From an uncultured Oscillospiraceae bacterium (lineage in GTDB: Bacteria; Bacillota; Clostridia; Oscillospirales; Oscillospiraceae): a stretch of DNA of 58,795 nucleotides. The notes beneath the pieces are model-generated. The model had not been told where the DNA came from, searched no databases, and was given only the letters and a program-made list of their open reading frames with translations. Within the stretch, counting starts at the first letter, position 1. Each line of letters begins with the position of its first letter. Positions 40,102 through 48,514 of the stretch are shown here, in pieces. A program made the position numbers and the translations under genes. The stretch spans positions 1-58,795 of the forward strand of contig CANQRQ010000018.1 in the NCBI GenBank assembly GCA_947626315.1. The letters are read 5' to 3'.

Positions 40102-40350
40102 TTAGCCCACAGAGGCGAACTTCTGCTTCACCTGCTGGATCCGCTGGGGCTGGGCCTGCTCGGTGGGGTACCAGCCGTGGTCGGACATCTGCTTGTAAAT
40201 GGCGCTCTGCATGCACAGGGCGTCGTTCAGGGCGGTGTTGAAGGCCTGGTGCACGTTTGGCGTGGCGGACTCGATGGAGCCGTGCATATACAGGTCGCAG
40301 ACGCCCTTGGTGGTCAGCAGAATGCTTTCCATAATGTCTTTGTCGCTCAT
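40102..40350 (-). CDS. CotF-family spore coat protein
   Basis: 82 residues with the typical coat protein CotF text: 'ILLTTKGVCDLYMHGSIESA' and 'VHQAFNTALNDALCMQSAIY', closing 'MSDHGWYPTEQAQPQRIQQV'. These small, mostly helical proteins assemble in the outer spore. AGGAGACAAAGCA precedes the ATG. It follows another small coat-like gene by 13 bp. Expression would be expected in the mother cell late in sporulation; no sigma-K or sigma-E promoter was identified by eye. Confidence 0.85.
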   Translation of the reverse strand: MSDKDIMESILLTTKGVCDLYMHGSIESATPNVHQAFNTALNDALCMQSAIYKQMSDHGWYPTEQAQPQRIQQVKQKFASVG

Positions 40351-40363
40351 TGCTTTGTCTCCT

Positions 40364-40537
40364 TTACACCAGATTGTAGAATTGGGTAAACAGCTTCTGG
40401 TTGCCGTTCACCAGCTGCTGCACCTGCTGCCGCAGGGCGGGATCGGAAAGCTGGTTGGCCGCGTTGCGGCACTGGTTCATAAGAAACTGGGTGTGGCCGA
40501 GCGCGTCTTCAATATAGAGCAGCTCTTTAGGACTCAT
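40364..40537 (-). CDS. Small CotF-associated protein
   Basis: 57 residues starting 'MSPKELLYIEDALGHTQFLM' and closing 'VQQLVNGNQKLFTQFYNLV'. This resembles the short partner usually encoded before CotF-type coat proteins ('ELLYIEDALGH...F'). ATG 40537 is preferred because AGGTGA lies 7 nt upstream; longer in-frame readings span the divergent promoter region. Two-gene unit with the CotF-like gene. Confidence 0.7.
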   Translation of the reverse strand: MSPKELLYIEDALGHTQFLMNQCRNAANQLSDPALRQQVQQLVNGNQKLFTQFYNLV

Positions 40538-40615
40538 TTTTATCACCTCAGCCTTAGTATCCGCAAAGCTTACCGGCTTAATCCAGGCAATTAAAGGTTC
40601 CGGGCAAAAAACCAG

Positions 40616-40644
40616 TTGGCAAAAGCAGGCTTCTATGGTAAAAT
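40616..40644 (+). promoter_or_regulatory. Sigma-A promoter of the 26-residue ORF
   Basis: TTGGCA (40616-40621), 17-bp spacer, TAAAAT (40639-40644), 26 bp before the start codon. Confidence 0.7.
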
Positions 40645-40670
40645 AAGAAAAAAAGGAAAGGGGTAAGCGT

Positions 40671-40751
40671 ATGAAAAAGCTCAGCATTCTCACCTTCGTG
40701 GGCTGTGTCGCCGCTCTCGTCATATATTACCATCAGCACACCACGGCGTGA
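40671..40751 (+). CDS. 26-residue membrane peptide
   Basis: MKKLSILTFVGCVAALVIYY then six more residues (HQHTTA). A basic start, one short membrane helix and a histidine-bearing tail. AAAGGGG lies 7 nt before the ATG and a good sigma-A promoter lies upstream, so expression is likely. A short GC hairpin with TTTTT (about 40779-40797) follows the stop. Size recalls SpoVM, but the sequence is unlike it. It sits between coat genes and an AtpI-like gene. Function unknown. Confidence 0.55.
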   Translation: MKKLSILTFVGCVAALVIYYHQHTTA

Positions 40752-40832
40752 TGAAGGAGGCTGCGCGGGCCGGGGCAGGCGCCGCGCCTCTTTTTGCCGC
40801 CGGGCAGCGTCTTTTGCGCAAAGGAGCCGAAT

Positions 40833-41114
40833 ATGAGATACCTGATCGGAGCCCTGGCCGGGCTCGTCTGGGGCCTTTTGGCCGGACTTATAAACAGCCT
40901 GATCACAAAAAAGGGCATGGCGAAAAATTCCGCCACTGCCATGATGCTGGCCAATATGGCCAGGACGGCGGTGGACGTGGCAGCGCTGGCCGCGATCTTT
41001 CTGCTGCGGCGCCTGCTGCCCTTCAGCTATGAGATGGCGCTGGCCGGCACGGCCATCGCTCTGTCCCTGTTCACCATTGTGTTCGCTTTCCGCATGGGCC
41101 GGCCGGATCGGTAA
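40833..41114 (+). CDS. AtpI-like small membrane protein
   Basis: 93 residues with three to four hydrophobic segments: 'LIGALAGLVWGLLAGLINSL', 'ARTAVDVAALAAIFLL', 'MALAGTAIALSLFTIVFAFR', with a basic loop 'ITKKGMAKNSAT' after the first. This hairpin layout resembles ATP synthase protein I and its relatives. AAAGGAG precedes the ATG at 40833; an in-frame ATG 13 codons earlier lacks a ribosome site. A complete V-type ATP synthase operon starts about 1 kb away in the opposite orientation, so an assembly role is conceivable, but the match is weak. Confidence 0.5.
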   Translation: MRYLIGALAGLVWGLLAGLINSLITKKGMAKNSATAMMLANMARTAVDVAALAAIFLLRRLLPFSYEMALAGTAIALSLFTIVFAFRMGRPDR

Positions 41115-41131
41115 AGGCGAACCTAAAAACT

Positions 41132-41172
41132 GAGGATCGGCAGCATAGTGTTCCGCTTTGCTGCCGATTCTC
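41132..41172 (+). terminator. Hairpin after the AtpI-like gene
   Basis: GAGGATCGGCAGC pairs with GCTGCCGATTCTC (one G-T), 18 bp past the stop, without a clear T tract. Confidence 0.5.
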
Positions 41173-41277
41173 CCTTATGTTTCTATATAGTTTCTTAATA
41201 TGCTGAAAAAGAATATTTTTTCAACTCGTCTCCTTCGGTCACCAGCGGGAACCAGGTTTTGTCTCTTGGCGGCTTTG

Positions 41278-41510
41278 TTCGCTTTCTTTGCCTTGCCGCA
41301 AAGAAAGCGAACCGAAAGAAAAGGCACCCGGGGAAGTCTCCCCGGGACCCCTCTGGGAGCTGTATACAACAGACCCGTTCTTAGGTCGCCCTTCGTCGTT
41401 TTTGCGGGTTTACCCCGGTGCGGACATTGGCAAAAATCGCTCATGCGGTCGCACGCACATATTTACGTGGCTCGCTGGGCATTTACTTTCCTGCGATAAA
41501 CTTTCGTTTA
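41278..41510. repeat. Structured dispersed element, copy 2
   Basis: Same order of blocks as 26327-26562: a 13-bp stem (41278-41290 with 41299-41311), CCCGGGGA/TCCCCGGG hairpin (about 41328-41346), then 'CAGACCCGTTCTTAGGTCGCC', 'TTTACCCCGGTGC', 'TGCGGTCGCACGCACATAT', 'ACGTGGCTCGCTGGG' and the end AAACTTTCGTTTA (41498-41510). The left 13-bp terminal repeat of copy 1 is missing. The stem sequence differs from copy 1 by paired changes. The right end supplies the stop codon of the XRE gene. Confidence 0.8.
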
Positions 41511-41846
41511 ATTCAGTTTTGCGCAGAGCTGGAGAAGCTGATTCAGGAAGCTCTCCACCGCTTTGAACTGTTCCGGCGGCAGGCGCTCCAGCTTTTCAGT
41601 CAGGTAGCGGAGGTCATTCTTTCCGCCGTCCCCAAACAGAATCCAATCGCTGGATACCGAGAGTTTTTCGCAGATCCGCTTGAGCGTGGAGACAGTGATT
41701 CCCGCCACGCCCCGCTCAATGTCCGAAACATTCTTCGTCCCCAGGGAGATCAGTTCTCCAAACTGCTCCTGCGTCAGTCCGGCGCGCTCCCTGACCTGGC
41801 GGATCTGATTTCCGATCTGAACATTGATCTCCTTCTTCTCCCTCAC
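41508..41846 (-). CDS. XRE-family transcriptional regulator, second
   Basis: 112 residues. Cro/CI helix-turn-helix at about 12-66 ('RAGLTQEQFGELISLGTKNV', 'SDIERGVAGITVSTLKRICE') and a C-terminal helix 'LTEKLERLPPEQFKAVESFL' like that of the regulator at 18820-19149. AGGGAGAAG text near the start makes the exact start uncertain; MREKKEINV is the listed choice. The upstream region has an inverted repeat CTGCTATTA/TAATAGCAG and a third GCTATTA in the divergent promoter, probably its operator. Its TAA stop lies within the end of structured element copy 2. Confidence 0.82.
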   Translation of the reverse strand: MREKKEINVQIGNQIRQVRERAGLTQEQFGELISLGTKNVSDIERGVAGITVSTLKRICEKLSVSSDWILFGDGGKNDLRYLTEKLERLPPEQFKAVESFLNQLLQLCAKLN

Positions 41847-41875
41847 AGCCGTACACCCCCGGTAAAGTCATCTTC

Positions 41876-41932
41876 CTGCTATTATTTTATGTAATAGCAG
41901 TCTTGACAGCAACCCGGTCTCGCTATTATAAT
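41876..41932 (+). promoter_or_regulatory. Strong promoter with GCTATTA operator sites
   Basis: TTGACA (41903-41908), 18-bp spacer, TATAAT (41927-41932): perfect hexamers. CTGCTATTA/TAATAGCAG (41876-41884, 41892-41900) lies before the -35 and GCTATTA (41922-41928) overlaps the -10. Confidence 0.7.
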
Positions 41933-41981
41933 TTATGGCAGCAAAGCTAGGGTATCTTGATCAGAACAGGGGAGTACGGGT

Positions 41982-42131
41982 ATGTATAAGAAAATGTACT
42001 TGCTGCTTTTCAACCTCATTACAGACGCGCTTAATGCGCTCAGTGACCGCAAACCGGAGATAGCCGCCGAGATTTTACGGACTGTCTAAATCGACGCCGA
42101 AGAAATCTTTCTTGCAGCTGACGGGAACTAA
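41982..42131 (+). pseudogene. Small gene interrupted by a nonsense codon
   Basis: The frame reads MYKKMYLLLFNLITDALNAL... and meets TAA at 42087 after 35 codons; beyond it the same frame continues 'IDAEEIFLAADGN' to TAA at 42129. Small Firmicute proteins of this kind ('ITDALxAL...AxxIL..AQ..AEE.Y') usually have Gln and then the acidic 'AEE' helix here, so one CAA-to-TAA change would explain it. AGGGGAG precedes the ATG, and a perfect-hexamer promoter lies 50 bp upstream. Either a fresh pseudogene or a 35-residue truncated product. Confidence 0.55.
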
Positions 42132-42145
42132 GAATATTTCCGTGC

Positions 42146-42176
42146 AAAAACGCCCTCCTTTTCGGAGGGCGTTTTT
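42146..42176. terminator. Bidirectional terminator
   Basis: AAAAACGCCCTCC/GGAGGGCGTTTTT (42146-42158, 42164-42176), perfect, between the small broken gene and the V-ATPase operon end. Confidence 0.92.
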
Positions 42177-42200
42177 GCTTGTTTCGCTTATTTGGCCGTC

Positions 42201-42851
42201 TTATTTGTAATGGTGGGCGTCCTGCAGGACCATCTCCTTGACCTTCAGCAGGCGGACCTTGGTGGCGTTCTCGTTCTCCTCCAGCTTCATGGAGATGTAT
42301 TTGATGTTCCCCTCCAGTTCCGGGATCATCACATACTCCAGGGCGTTGACCCGGCGGCGGGTCTTTTCGATCTCCTCCGCCAGAAGCTGCATGGTCTTCT
42401 CCACCTGGGCCAGCTCCAGCATGTCCTGGAAAACCCGGGCCAGCTTGTCCAGCGCGTCGTCCAGCTCACCGGAGGTCTGGGCAAAGCCGTAGGGGTAGAT
42501 TTCGGACGGGTCGTTGTTTTTGGTATGGAAGCTGTACTGGGGCACGTTGACGCTCATGATGTTCTTGTACTTGAGCCCCAGCTCCACGCTCTGCCGGGGG
42601 TACAGCAGCGCCTGCTCCAGCATCTCCGGAGACATGATGGCGCTGGCCACCTGCAGGGAGGAGAAGGCGGCGGTGAGCCCCTCTTCCACCCGGATCCGCA
42701 GCTGTTTGTTCAGCTTCACCACGTCCATGAACTGGCGCATCAGCTCGTCCCGCTTATCCTTCAGCAGCTTGTGGCCCCGGCGGGCGGTCCGCAGACGGCC
42801 CTTGAGTTGGTTGAGCACCATTCTGGTGGGTGTTACAGCGGTACTTGCCAA
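42201..42851 (-). CDS. ntpD: V-type ATP synthase subunit D
   Basis: 216 residues; the central rotor stalk, a long antiparallel coiled coil. The N-terminal 'AVTPTRMVLNQLKGRLRTAR' and the C-terminal 'EKTRRRVNALEYVMIPELEG' are the two signature helices, the latter almost invariant in the family. Start TTG at 42851 with GAGGAGGTGA upstream; the frame and the conserved N-terminus exclude the nearer ATG. Last gene of the operon, 43 bp after subunit B. Confidence 0.93.
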   Translation of the reverse strand: MASTAVTPTRMVLNQLKGRLRTARRGHKLLKDKRDELMRQFMDVVKLNKQLRIRVEEGLTAAFSSLQVASAIMSPEMLEQALLYPRQSVELGLKYKNIMSVNVPQYSFHTKNNDPSEIYPYGFAQTSGELDDALDKLARVFQDMLELAQVEKTMQLLAEEIEKTRRRVNALEYVMIPELEGNIKYISMKLEENENATKVRLLKVKEMVLQDAHHYK

Positions 42852-42894
42852 AAAGCATCACCTCCTCGATTTTTTCATAGCACTTGCGGGGACG

Positions 42895-44268
42895 TCACTT
42901 TTCCGGCAGGTACTTTTCAATGTACTCGGGCTTGATCCGCTTCAGCTCCCGCTTGGGCAGGATGCTCAGCAGCTCCCAGCCGATGTTCAGCGTCTCCTCG
43001 ATGCTGCGGTTGGTGGTGTTGCCCTGGCTGACATAGCGCTTTTCAAACTCGTCGGCAAACTTGGCGAAGAGCTTGTCATCCTCGGACAGGGCGGCCTCGC
43101 CCAGAATGGTCATGAGCTCCTTGGCGTCCTTGCCCCGGGAGTAGGCGGCAAAGAGCTGGTTCATGGTGCCGGAGTGGTCCTCACGGGTCTTGCCCTCGCC
43201 GATGCCCTTGTCCTTCAGACGGCTCAGGGACGGCAGCACGTCCACGGGGGGCACGATGCCCTTGCGGTGCAGCTCCCGGCTGAGGATGATCTGGCCCTCG
43301 GTGATGTAACCGGTCAGGTCGGGGATGGGATGGGTCTTGTCGTCCTCGGGCATGGTCAGAATGGGGATCATGGTGATGGAGCCCTTCTTGCCCTGGCGGC
43401 GGCCGGCCCGTTCATACAGGGTGGCCAGGTCCGTGTACAGGTAGCCGGGATAGCCGCGGCGGCCGGGGACCTCCTTCTTGGCGGCGGAGACCTCACGCAG
43501 AGCCTCGGCGTAGTTGGTGATGTCGGTGAGGATGACCAGCACGTGCATGTCCTTTTCAAAGGCCAGGTACTCGGCGGCGGTCAGGGCCACACGGGGGGTG
43601 GCGATCCGTTCCACGGCGGGGTCGTTGGCCAGGTTGGAGAACACCACGGTCCGGTCAATGGCGCCGGTGCGGCGGAAGTCCTCAATGAAGTACTCGGACT
43701 CCTCAAAGGTGATGCCGATGGCGGCGAAGACCACGGCGAAAGTCTCATTGTCCCCCAGCACCCGCGCCTGACGGGCGATCTGGGCGGCCAGGGCCGCGTG
43801 GGGCAGGCCGGAGCCGGAGAAAATGGGCAGCTTCTGGCCGCGGACCAGGGTGTTCAGCCCGTCGATGGTGGAGACGCCGGTCTGGATGAACTCAGCCGGG
43901 TAAGCCCGGGCGGCGGGGTTCATAGGCAGGCCGTTGATGTCCATATGGGCGTCGGCCAGGATGGCGGGGCCCCCGTCGATGGGGTTGCCCATGCCGTTGA
44001 AGACGCGGCCCAGCATATCCTCGCTGACGGCCAGCTGCTGGGGGTGCCCCAGGAAGCGGACCTTGGACTGGGCCAGGTTGATGCCCTGGGCGGATTCAAA
44101 GAGCTGGACGACCGCCTTGTCGCCCTCTACCTCCAGGACCTTGCAGCGGCGGATCTCGCCGTTGGGGAGCTCGATCTCGCCCAGCTCGTCGTAGGTGACG
44201 CCTTCCACATGCTCGACCACCATCAGAGGGCTGGCGATCTCTCTTATTGTCTTATACTCTTTAATCAT
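42895..44268 (-). CDS. ntpB: V-type ATP synthase subunit B
   Basis: 457 residues, the non-catalytic nucleotide subunit: the P-loop position reads '[20 protein letters not shown]' rather than GxxxxGKT, as in all B subunits. Other blocks: '[17 protein letters not shown]', '[17 protein letters not shown]' and '[20 protein letters not shown]'. The ATG overlaps the stop of subunit A by 4 nt, with GGAGGTGA inside the A gene, so A and B are translationally coupled, fitting their 3:3 stoichiometry. Confidence 0.95.
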   Translation of the reverse strand: MIKEYKTIREIASPLMVVEHVEGVTYDELGEIELPNGEIRRCKVLEVEGDKAVVQLFESAQGINLAQSKVRFLGHPQQLAVSEDMLGRVFNGMGNPIDGGPAILADAHMDINGLPMNPAARAYPAEFIQTGVSTIDGLNTLVRGQKLPIFSGSGLPHAALAAQIARQARVLGDNETFAVVFAAIGITFEESEYFIEDFRRTGAIDRTVVFSNLANDPAVERIATPRVALTAAEYLAFEKDMHVLVILTDITNYAEALREVSAAKKEVPGRRGYPGYLYTDLATLYERAGRRQGKKGSITMIPILTMPEDDKTHPIPDLTGYITEGQIILSRELHRKGIVPPVDVLPSLSRLKDKGIGEGKTREDHSGTMNQLFAAYSRGKDAKELMTILGEAALSEDDKLFAKFADEFEKRYVSQGNTTNRSIEETLNIGWELLSILPKRELKRIKPEYIEKYLPEK

Positions 44269-46034
44269 GCGTTCTCACCTCCGGCGACAACTTCCTCGAC
44301 CTCTTTCTTCATCTGGGCCTCGATGGCGTCATAGTCGGCGCTGAAGGTGCCGGCGTCGGCCATCTTGGCGCGGCCTATCTTCTCACGGGCGGAGATGGCG
44401 AACAGGGCCTCCATGTCGGCGCCCTTGTCCAGCGCCTCCCGGCACAGCACGTCGTAATGGAGCACCACGTCCAGCAGCCTGAACTGTTTGGCGTAGGAGG
44501 AATAGGCATCCTCGTCCACAAAGGCGTTCTGCTGGAGGAAGTCCTCCCGGATCATCTTGGCGGTCTCCATGGTCAGCCGGTCGGCGGGGGACAGAGCGTC
44601 CTGGCCTACCAGACGGACGATTTCCTGCAGTTCGTTCTCCTCCTGGAGGATGTGCATGGCCTTCTCCCGGTTGCGCATATAGGTCTCGCCGAACTGCTCC
44701 GTGTACCAGGGACGCAGGGTGTCCAGATACAGGGAATAGGAGGTCAGCCAGTTGATGGCCGGGAAGTGCCGGGCATAGGCCAGGCTGGAGTCCAGCGCCC
44801 AGAACACCTTGACGATCCGCATGGTGGCCTGGGAGACCGGCTCAGAAATATCGCCGCCCGGAGGCGACACGGCGCCGATGGCGGTGACGGAGCCCTGGCG
44901 GTCGTCCGCGCCCAGGCACTCCACGCAGCCGGCCCGTTCATAGAACTGGGACAGACGGGAGGCCAGGTAGGCGGGGTAACCCTCTTCGCCGGGCATCTCT
45001 TCCAGACGGCCGGACATCTCACGCAGAGCCTCGGCCCAGCGGGAGGTGGAATCAGCCAGAACGGCCACATCGTAGCCCATGTCGCGGAAATACTCCGCGA
45101 TGGTGATGCCGGTATAGATGGAGGCCTCCCGGGCCGCCACCGGCATATCCGAGGTGTTGGCAATCAGCACGGTGCGCTTCATCAGGGGTTCGCCGTTGCG
45201 GGGGTCCTTCAGCTCGGGGAACTCCATCAGCACGTCGGTCATCTCGTTGCCCCGCTCGCCGCAGCCGATGTAGATCACGATATCCACGTCGGACCACTTG
45301 GCCAGCTGGTGCTGCACCACGGTCTTGCCCGAGCCGAAGGGGCCGGGGACAGCGGCGGTGCCGCCCTTGGCGATGGGGAACATGGTGTCAATGATCCGCT
45401 GGCCGCTGTTCATGGGGCGGCTGGGGACATATTTCTTGGTGTAGGGCCGGGCAATACGCACGGGCCAGCGCTGGTACATGGGGAGCTGATGCTCCGCGCC
45501 CTTGGCGTCCTTTACCACGGCGATGATGTCCGTAACCACATGCTCGCCACTGGCCACGCTGACCACCTGGCCGGAGACGCCGGGAGGCACCATGATCTTA
45601 TGGAGAATGGCGCTGGTCTCCTGGACCGTGCCCAGCACATCGCCGGGGCCCACCTGGTCCCCGGGCTTGGCCACGGGCACAAAGTCCCATTTCTTCTCCC
45701 GGTTCAGCGCGGGCACATCGGTGCCGCGGGTGATGGAATCGCCCGCCAGGGCGCGCATTTCGGGCAGGGGACGCTGGATGCCGTCATAGATATTGTCCAG
45801 CATGCCGGGCCCAAGCTCCACGGACATGGGCATGCCGGTGGTCTCCACAGCGGCGCCGGGGCCCAGGCCGGAGGTCTCCTCGTAGACCTGAATGGAAGCC
45901 TGGTCGCCGGTCATATTAAGGATCTCGCCTATCAGGCGCTGAGAACCGACGCGGACCACGTCCGAGACGTTGGCGTCCGCCAGGCCCTCAGCTACCACAA
46001 GCGGTCCCGATACTTTGGTGATTGTTCCGCTCAT
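44265..46034 (-). CDS. ntpA: V-type ATP synthase subunit A (catalytic)
   Basis: 589 residues. Walker A '[14 protein letters not shown]' (about 230-243), '[15 protein letters not shown]' with the catalytic Glu, Walker B region '[20 protein letters not shown]', and the long non-homologous insertion of A-type subunits (about 115-185). ATG 46034 is preferred to one two codons upstream: AAGGAG lies 8 nt before the former but only 2-3 nt before the latter. It follows subunit F by 17 bp. Hydrolyses or makes ATP with subunit B. Confidence 0.95.
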   Translation of the reverse strand: MSGTITKVSGPLVVAEGLADANVSDVVRVGSQRLIGEILNMTGDQASIQVYEETSGLGPGAAVETTGMPMSVELGPGMLDNIYDGIQRPLPEMRALAGDSITRGTDVPALNREKKWDFVPVAKPGDQVGPGDVLGTVQETSAILHKIMVPPGVSGQVVSVASGEHVVTDIIAVVKDAKGAEHQLPMYQRWPVRIARPYTKKYVPSRPMNSGQRIIDTMFPIAKGGTAAVPGPFGSGKTVVQHQLAKWSDVDIVIYIGCGERGNEMTDVLMEFPELKDPRNGEPLMKRTVLIANTSDMPVAAREASIYTGITIAEYFRDMGYDVAVLADSTSRWAEALREMSGRLEEMPGEEGYPAYLASRLSQFYERAGCVECLGADDRQGSVTAIGAVSPPGGDISEPVSQATMRIVKVFWALDSSLAYARHFPAINWLTSYSLYLDTLRPWYTEQFGETYMRNREKAMHILQEENELQEIVRLVGQDALSPADRLTMETAKMIREDFLQQNAFVDEDAYSSYAKQFRLLDVVLHYDVLCREALDKGADMEALFAISAREKIGRAKMADAGTFSADYDAIEAQMKKEVEEVVAGGENA

Positions 46035-46051
46035 TCGCATTTCTCCTTCTT

Positions 46052-46372
46052 TCAGTCGCCCAGAATATTGGTGCCCACGGCCCGCTCCACGGCGGCCTTC
46101 AGGGCCGACTGGCCCAGGCCCATGGAGCCCTCCCGGCCGGGGATCAGGATAATGGCCGGCGTGGGGCTGTCCTTAAACTTGTCTATTTCGCCGGTCATCT
46201 GGACTGCCAGATTTTCTTCGATATAGATGATGGCGTAGTCGCTGCTCTCCCGGGTGAGCCTGCGCAGGGCCTGGGACGCCTCCTGGGCGTTGGCCGCCGG
46301 GCAGGTCTCCAGCCCCAGGGCTTTGAAGCCCATGACGGTTTCTCTGCCGCCGATAACCGCAATTTTAAGCAT
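46052..46372 (-). CDS. ntpF: V-type ATP synthase subunit F
   Basis: 106 residues with the Rossmann-like start '[20 protein letters not shown]' and '[15 protein letters not shown]', closing '[20 protein letters not shown]', all standard for the small rotor subunit F. The ATG at 46372 overlaps the end of subunit C by 8 bp. Three additional codons upstream are possible but break the family start. Confidence 0.9.
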   Translation of the reverse strand: MLKIAVIGGRETVMGFKALGLETCPAANAQEASQALRRLTRESSDYAIIYIEENLAVQMTGEIDKFKDSPTPAIILIPGREGSMGLGQSALKAAVERAVGTNILGD

Positions 46373-47357
46373 ACATCTCACGCAGCCTTTCCCGGATGAC
46401 CCCCGGCGCGATGCCGGCGAGCCTGCCCGTCAGGATCATGCGGACCGTGGTGATCTCGCTCTCCACAGCCGCCATATACGCGATCACCGGCTCCTCGCCG
46501 TAGGCCGCCAGCTTCGCGCCGGACACATAGGCCATCACCGCGTTGTCGCAGGCCAGCTCGAAAGCGGTCATGGTGCCGCCCTCCGCCGCCGCGGAGCCCA
46601 GGGCCGCCGCGTCCGCCAGGACGGTGCCGGCAAACAGAGGCGCCAGGCCCTCGCCGGTAGAGGCGGCGATGATCCGGTCCACGCTCACGTTGCCGCCGGA
46701 CACGAACGCGTCCCGCATAGACAGGACATCCTTCCCCATGCGCAGGATCCGCACGGCGCTTCTCAGGTTGGTGCTGTCGGCCAGGACGGCCACATAGCCC
46801 GTCAGGTAGGGGCTCTCCAGCTGTTTGGCCAGATCGCCCAGCTCCTCAAAGTAAGCCCGGTCCAGGACGAAGTCCGCCAGCTGGGGGTTGCCGCTGCGGG
46901 CCAGAAGGCTCTTGGCCTCCTCCATGGCGGCGCCCAGACGGCCGGGCAGATCCCGGCAGCGGTCCTCCCGGTAGGCCGCCTGAAGGGCGGCGGGGGAGAC
47001 CCGGCCGGAGCCGCTGAGAAGCTCGCTTCCGTCGCTGTTCATGGCCTCGGCCTTCAGCACGGCTTTGGCGTTGTGGTAATCGTACTTGACGCGGAAGATA
47101 TCCACGATCGCCGCGTTGGGCACCAGACCGGCCAGCTCGGACAGAGCCGCGTCCCGGCGCTTGGCCAGGGCCTGCTCGATCTCCTTGGCGCTCATCTGAG
47201 ACATATCCTCATAGCCGCAGTCGGTCAGGAGCTTGGCGCTCTCCTCAAAGGAGACCGCGTCCAGCATGCGCTCGGCCTTGTCGCGGCTGAGCATCCTGGG
47301 CTCCCGGGCGCGGAGCATCGCGGATATATACAGATACGCTTCTTTTTTATTAGCCAA
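46365..47357 (-). CDS. ntpC: V-type ATP synthase subunit C
   Basis: 330 residues, the V-type C (d-like) subunit capping the rotor ring. Helical, with family text 'AYLYISAMLRAREPRMLSRD', 'KYDYHNAKAVLKAEAM' and the closing 'IRMILTGRLAGIAPGVIRER'-type end (here 'TVRMILTGRLAGIAPGVIRE'). Start TTG at 47357 (LANKKEAY) with GGGAGGG 6 nt upstream; a TTG five codons earlier lies on the ribosome site. 23 bp after subunit E. Confidence 0.9.
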   Translation of the reverse strand: MANKKEAYLYISAMLRAREPRMLSRDKAERMLDAVSFEESAKLLTDCGYEDMSQMSAKEIEQALAKRRDAALSELAGLVPNAAIVDIFRVKYDYHNAKAVLKAEAMNSDGSELLSGSGRVSPAALQAAYREDRCRDLPGRLGAAMEEAKSLLARSGNPQLADFVLDRAYFEELGDLAKQLESPYLTGYVAVLADSTNLRSAVRILRMGKDVLSMRDAFVSGGNVSVDRIIAASTGEGLAPLFAGTVLADAAALGSAAAEGGTMTAFELACDNAVMAYVSGAKLAAYGEEPVIAYMAAVESEITTVRMILTGRLAGIAPGVIRERLREMYA

Positions 47358-47380
47358 TTTTTTCCCTCCCAACGTCGGGA

Positions 47381-47980
47381 TTATTCAAAGAGGACGCCCG
47401 CCAGCTGCGCGGACATTTCGCCCCGGCAGAGCTCCACCAGGAGCTCTATGGTGCAGTTGACCTCGATGCTCCCCCGGCGCAGGATCAGCCCGCCTTCAAA
47501 CTCGCCCTCGCCGGCGGCCAGGCGCAGCCCGGCCGGCTTTCCGGCGGCGGCAAGCAGCTCGTTGGCGGCCTGACACACCTGGGGACCCACCGCGGCCTTG
47601 TCCCGGGCGTTGAGCAGCAGCTCCTCGTCGCCGGTAACGGCGGCCTGGGCGGCCAGCTTTGCCAGGAACAGGATATACTGCTCCGCCGGGAGATGGACGA
47701 TCAACTCCCGGGCCTTGTCAAAGCTCTGGGAGACCATCTCCTGCTTGAGCGCCAGCACGTCCTTCCGGCCCTCCATGCGGGCGATCCGGTCCATGCTGTC
47801 CACCTTGTCCTGGCAGGCCTTCACGCCGGCGCGGATCTTCTCCGCGTAGAGGTCGCCGGCCTTCTTCTCATAGCCAGCCCGGATCTCCGCACACTGCTTT
47901 TCGGCCTGAGCGAGTATCGCGTCGGCTTGCGCTTTGGCATCGGCCTGGATATGCGCGATTATTTTTTCAGTGCCTTTCAT
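47381..47980 (-). CDS. ntpE: V-type ATP synthase subunit E
   Basis: 199 residues. The first 100 form the peripheral-stalk helix ('IQADAKAQADAILAQAEKQC', 'EIRAGYEKKAGDLYAEKIRA'), the rest a small alpha/beta head ('EGEFEGGLILRRGSIEVNCT') matching the subunit E C-terminal domain. GGAG precedes the ATG. It pairs with the G/H-like subunit encoded first in the operon to make the stator. 25 bp after subunit K. Confidence 0.9.
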   Translation of the reverse strand: MKGTEKIIAHIQADAKAQADAILAQAEKQCAEIRAGYEKKAGDLYAEKIRAGVKACQDKVDSMDRIARMEGRKDVLALKQEMVSQSFDKARELIVHLPAEQYILFLAKLAAQAAVTGDEELLLNARDKAAVGPQVCQAANELLAAAGKPAGLRLAAGEGEFEGGLILRRGSIEVNCTIELLVELCRGEMSAQLAGVLFE

Positions 47981-48005
47981 AGCAAAATCTCCGGTATGTA
48001 AAGTA

Positions 48006-48509
<504 letters not shown>

Positions 48510-48514
48510 TTATT

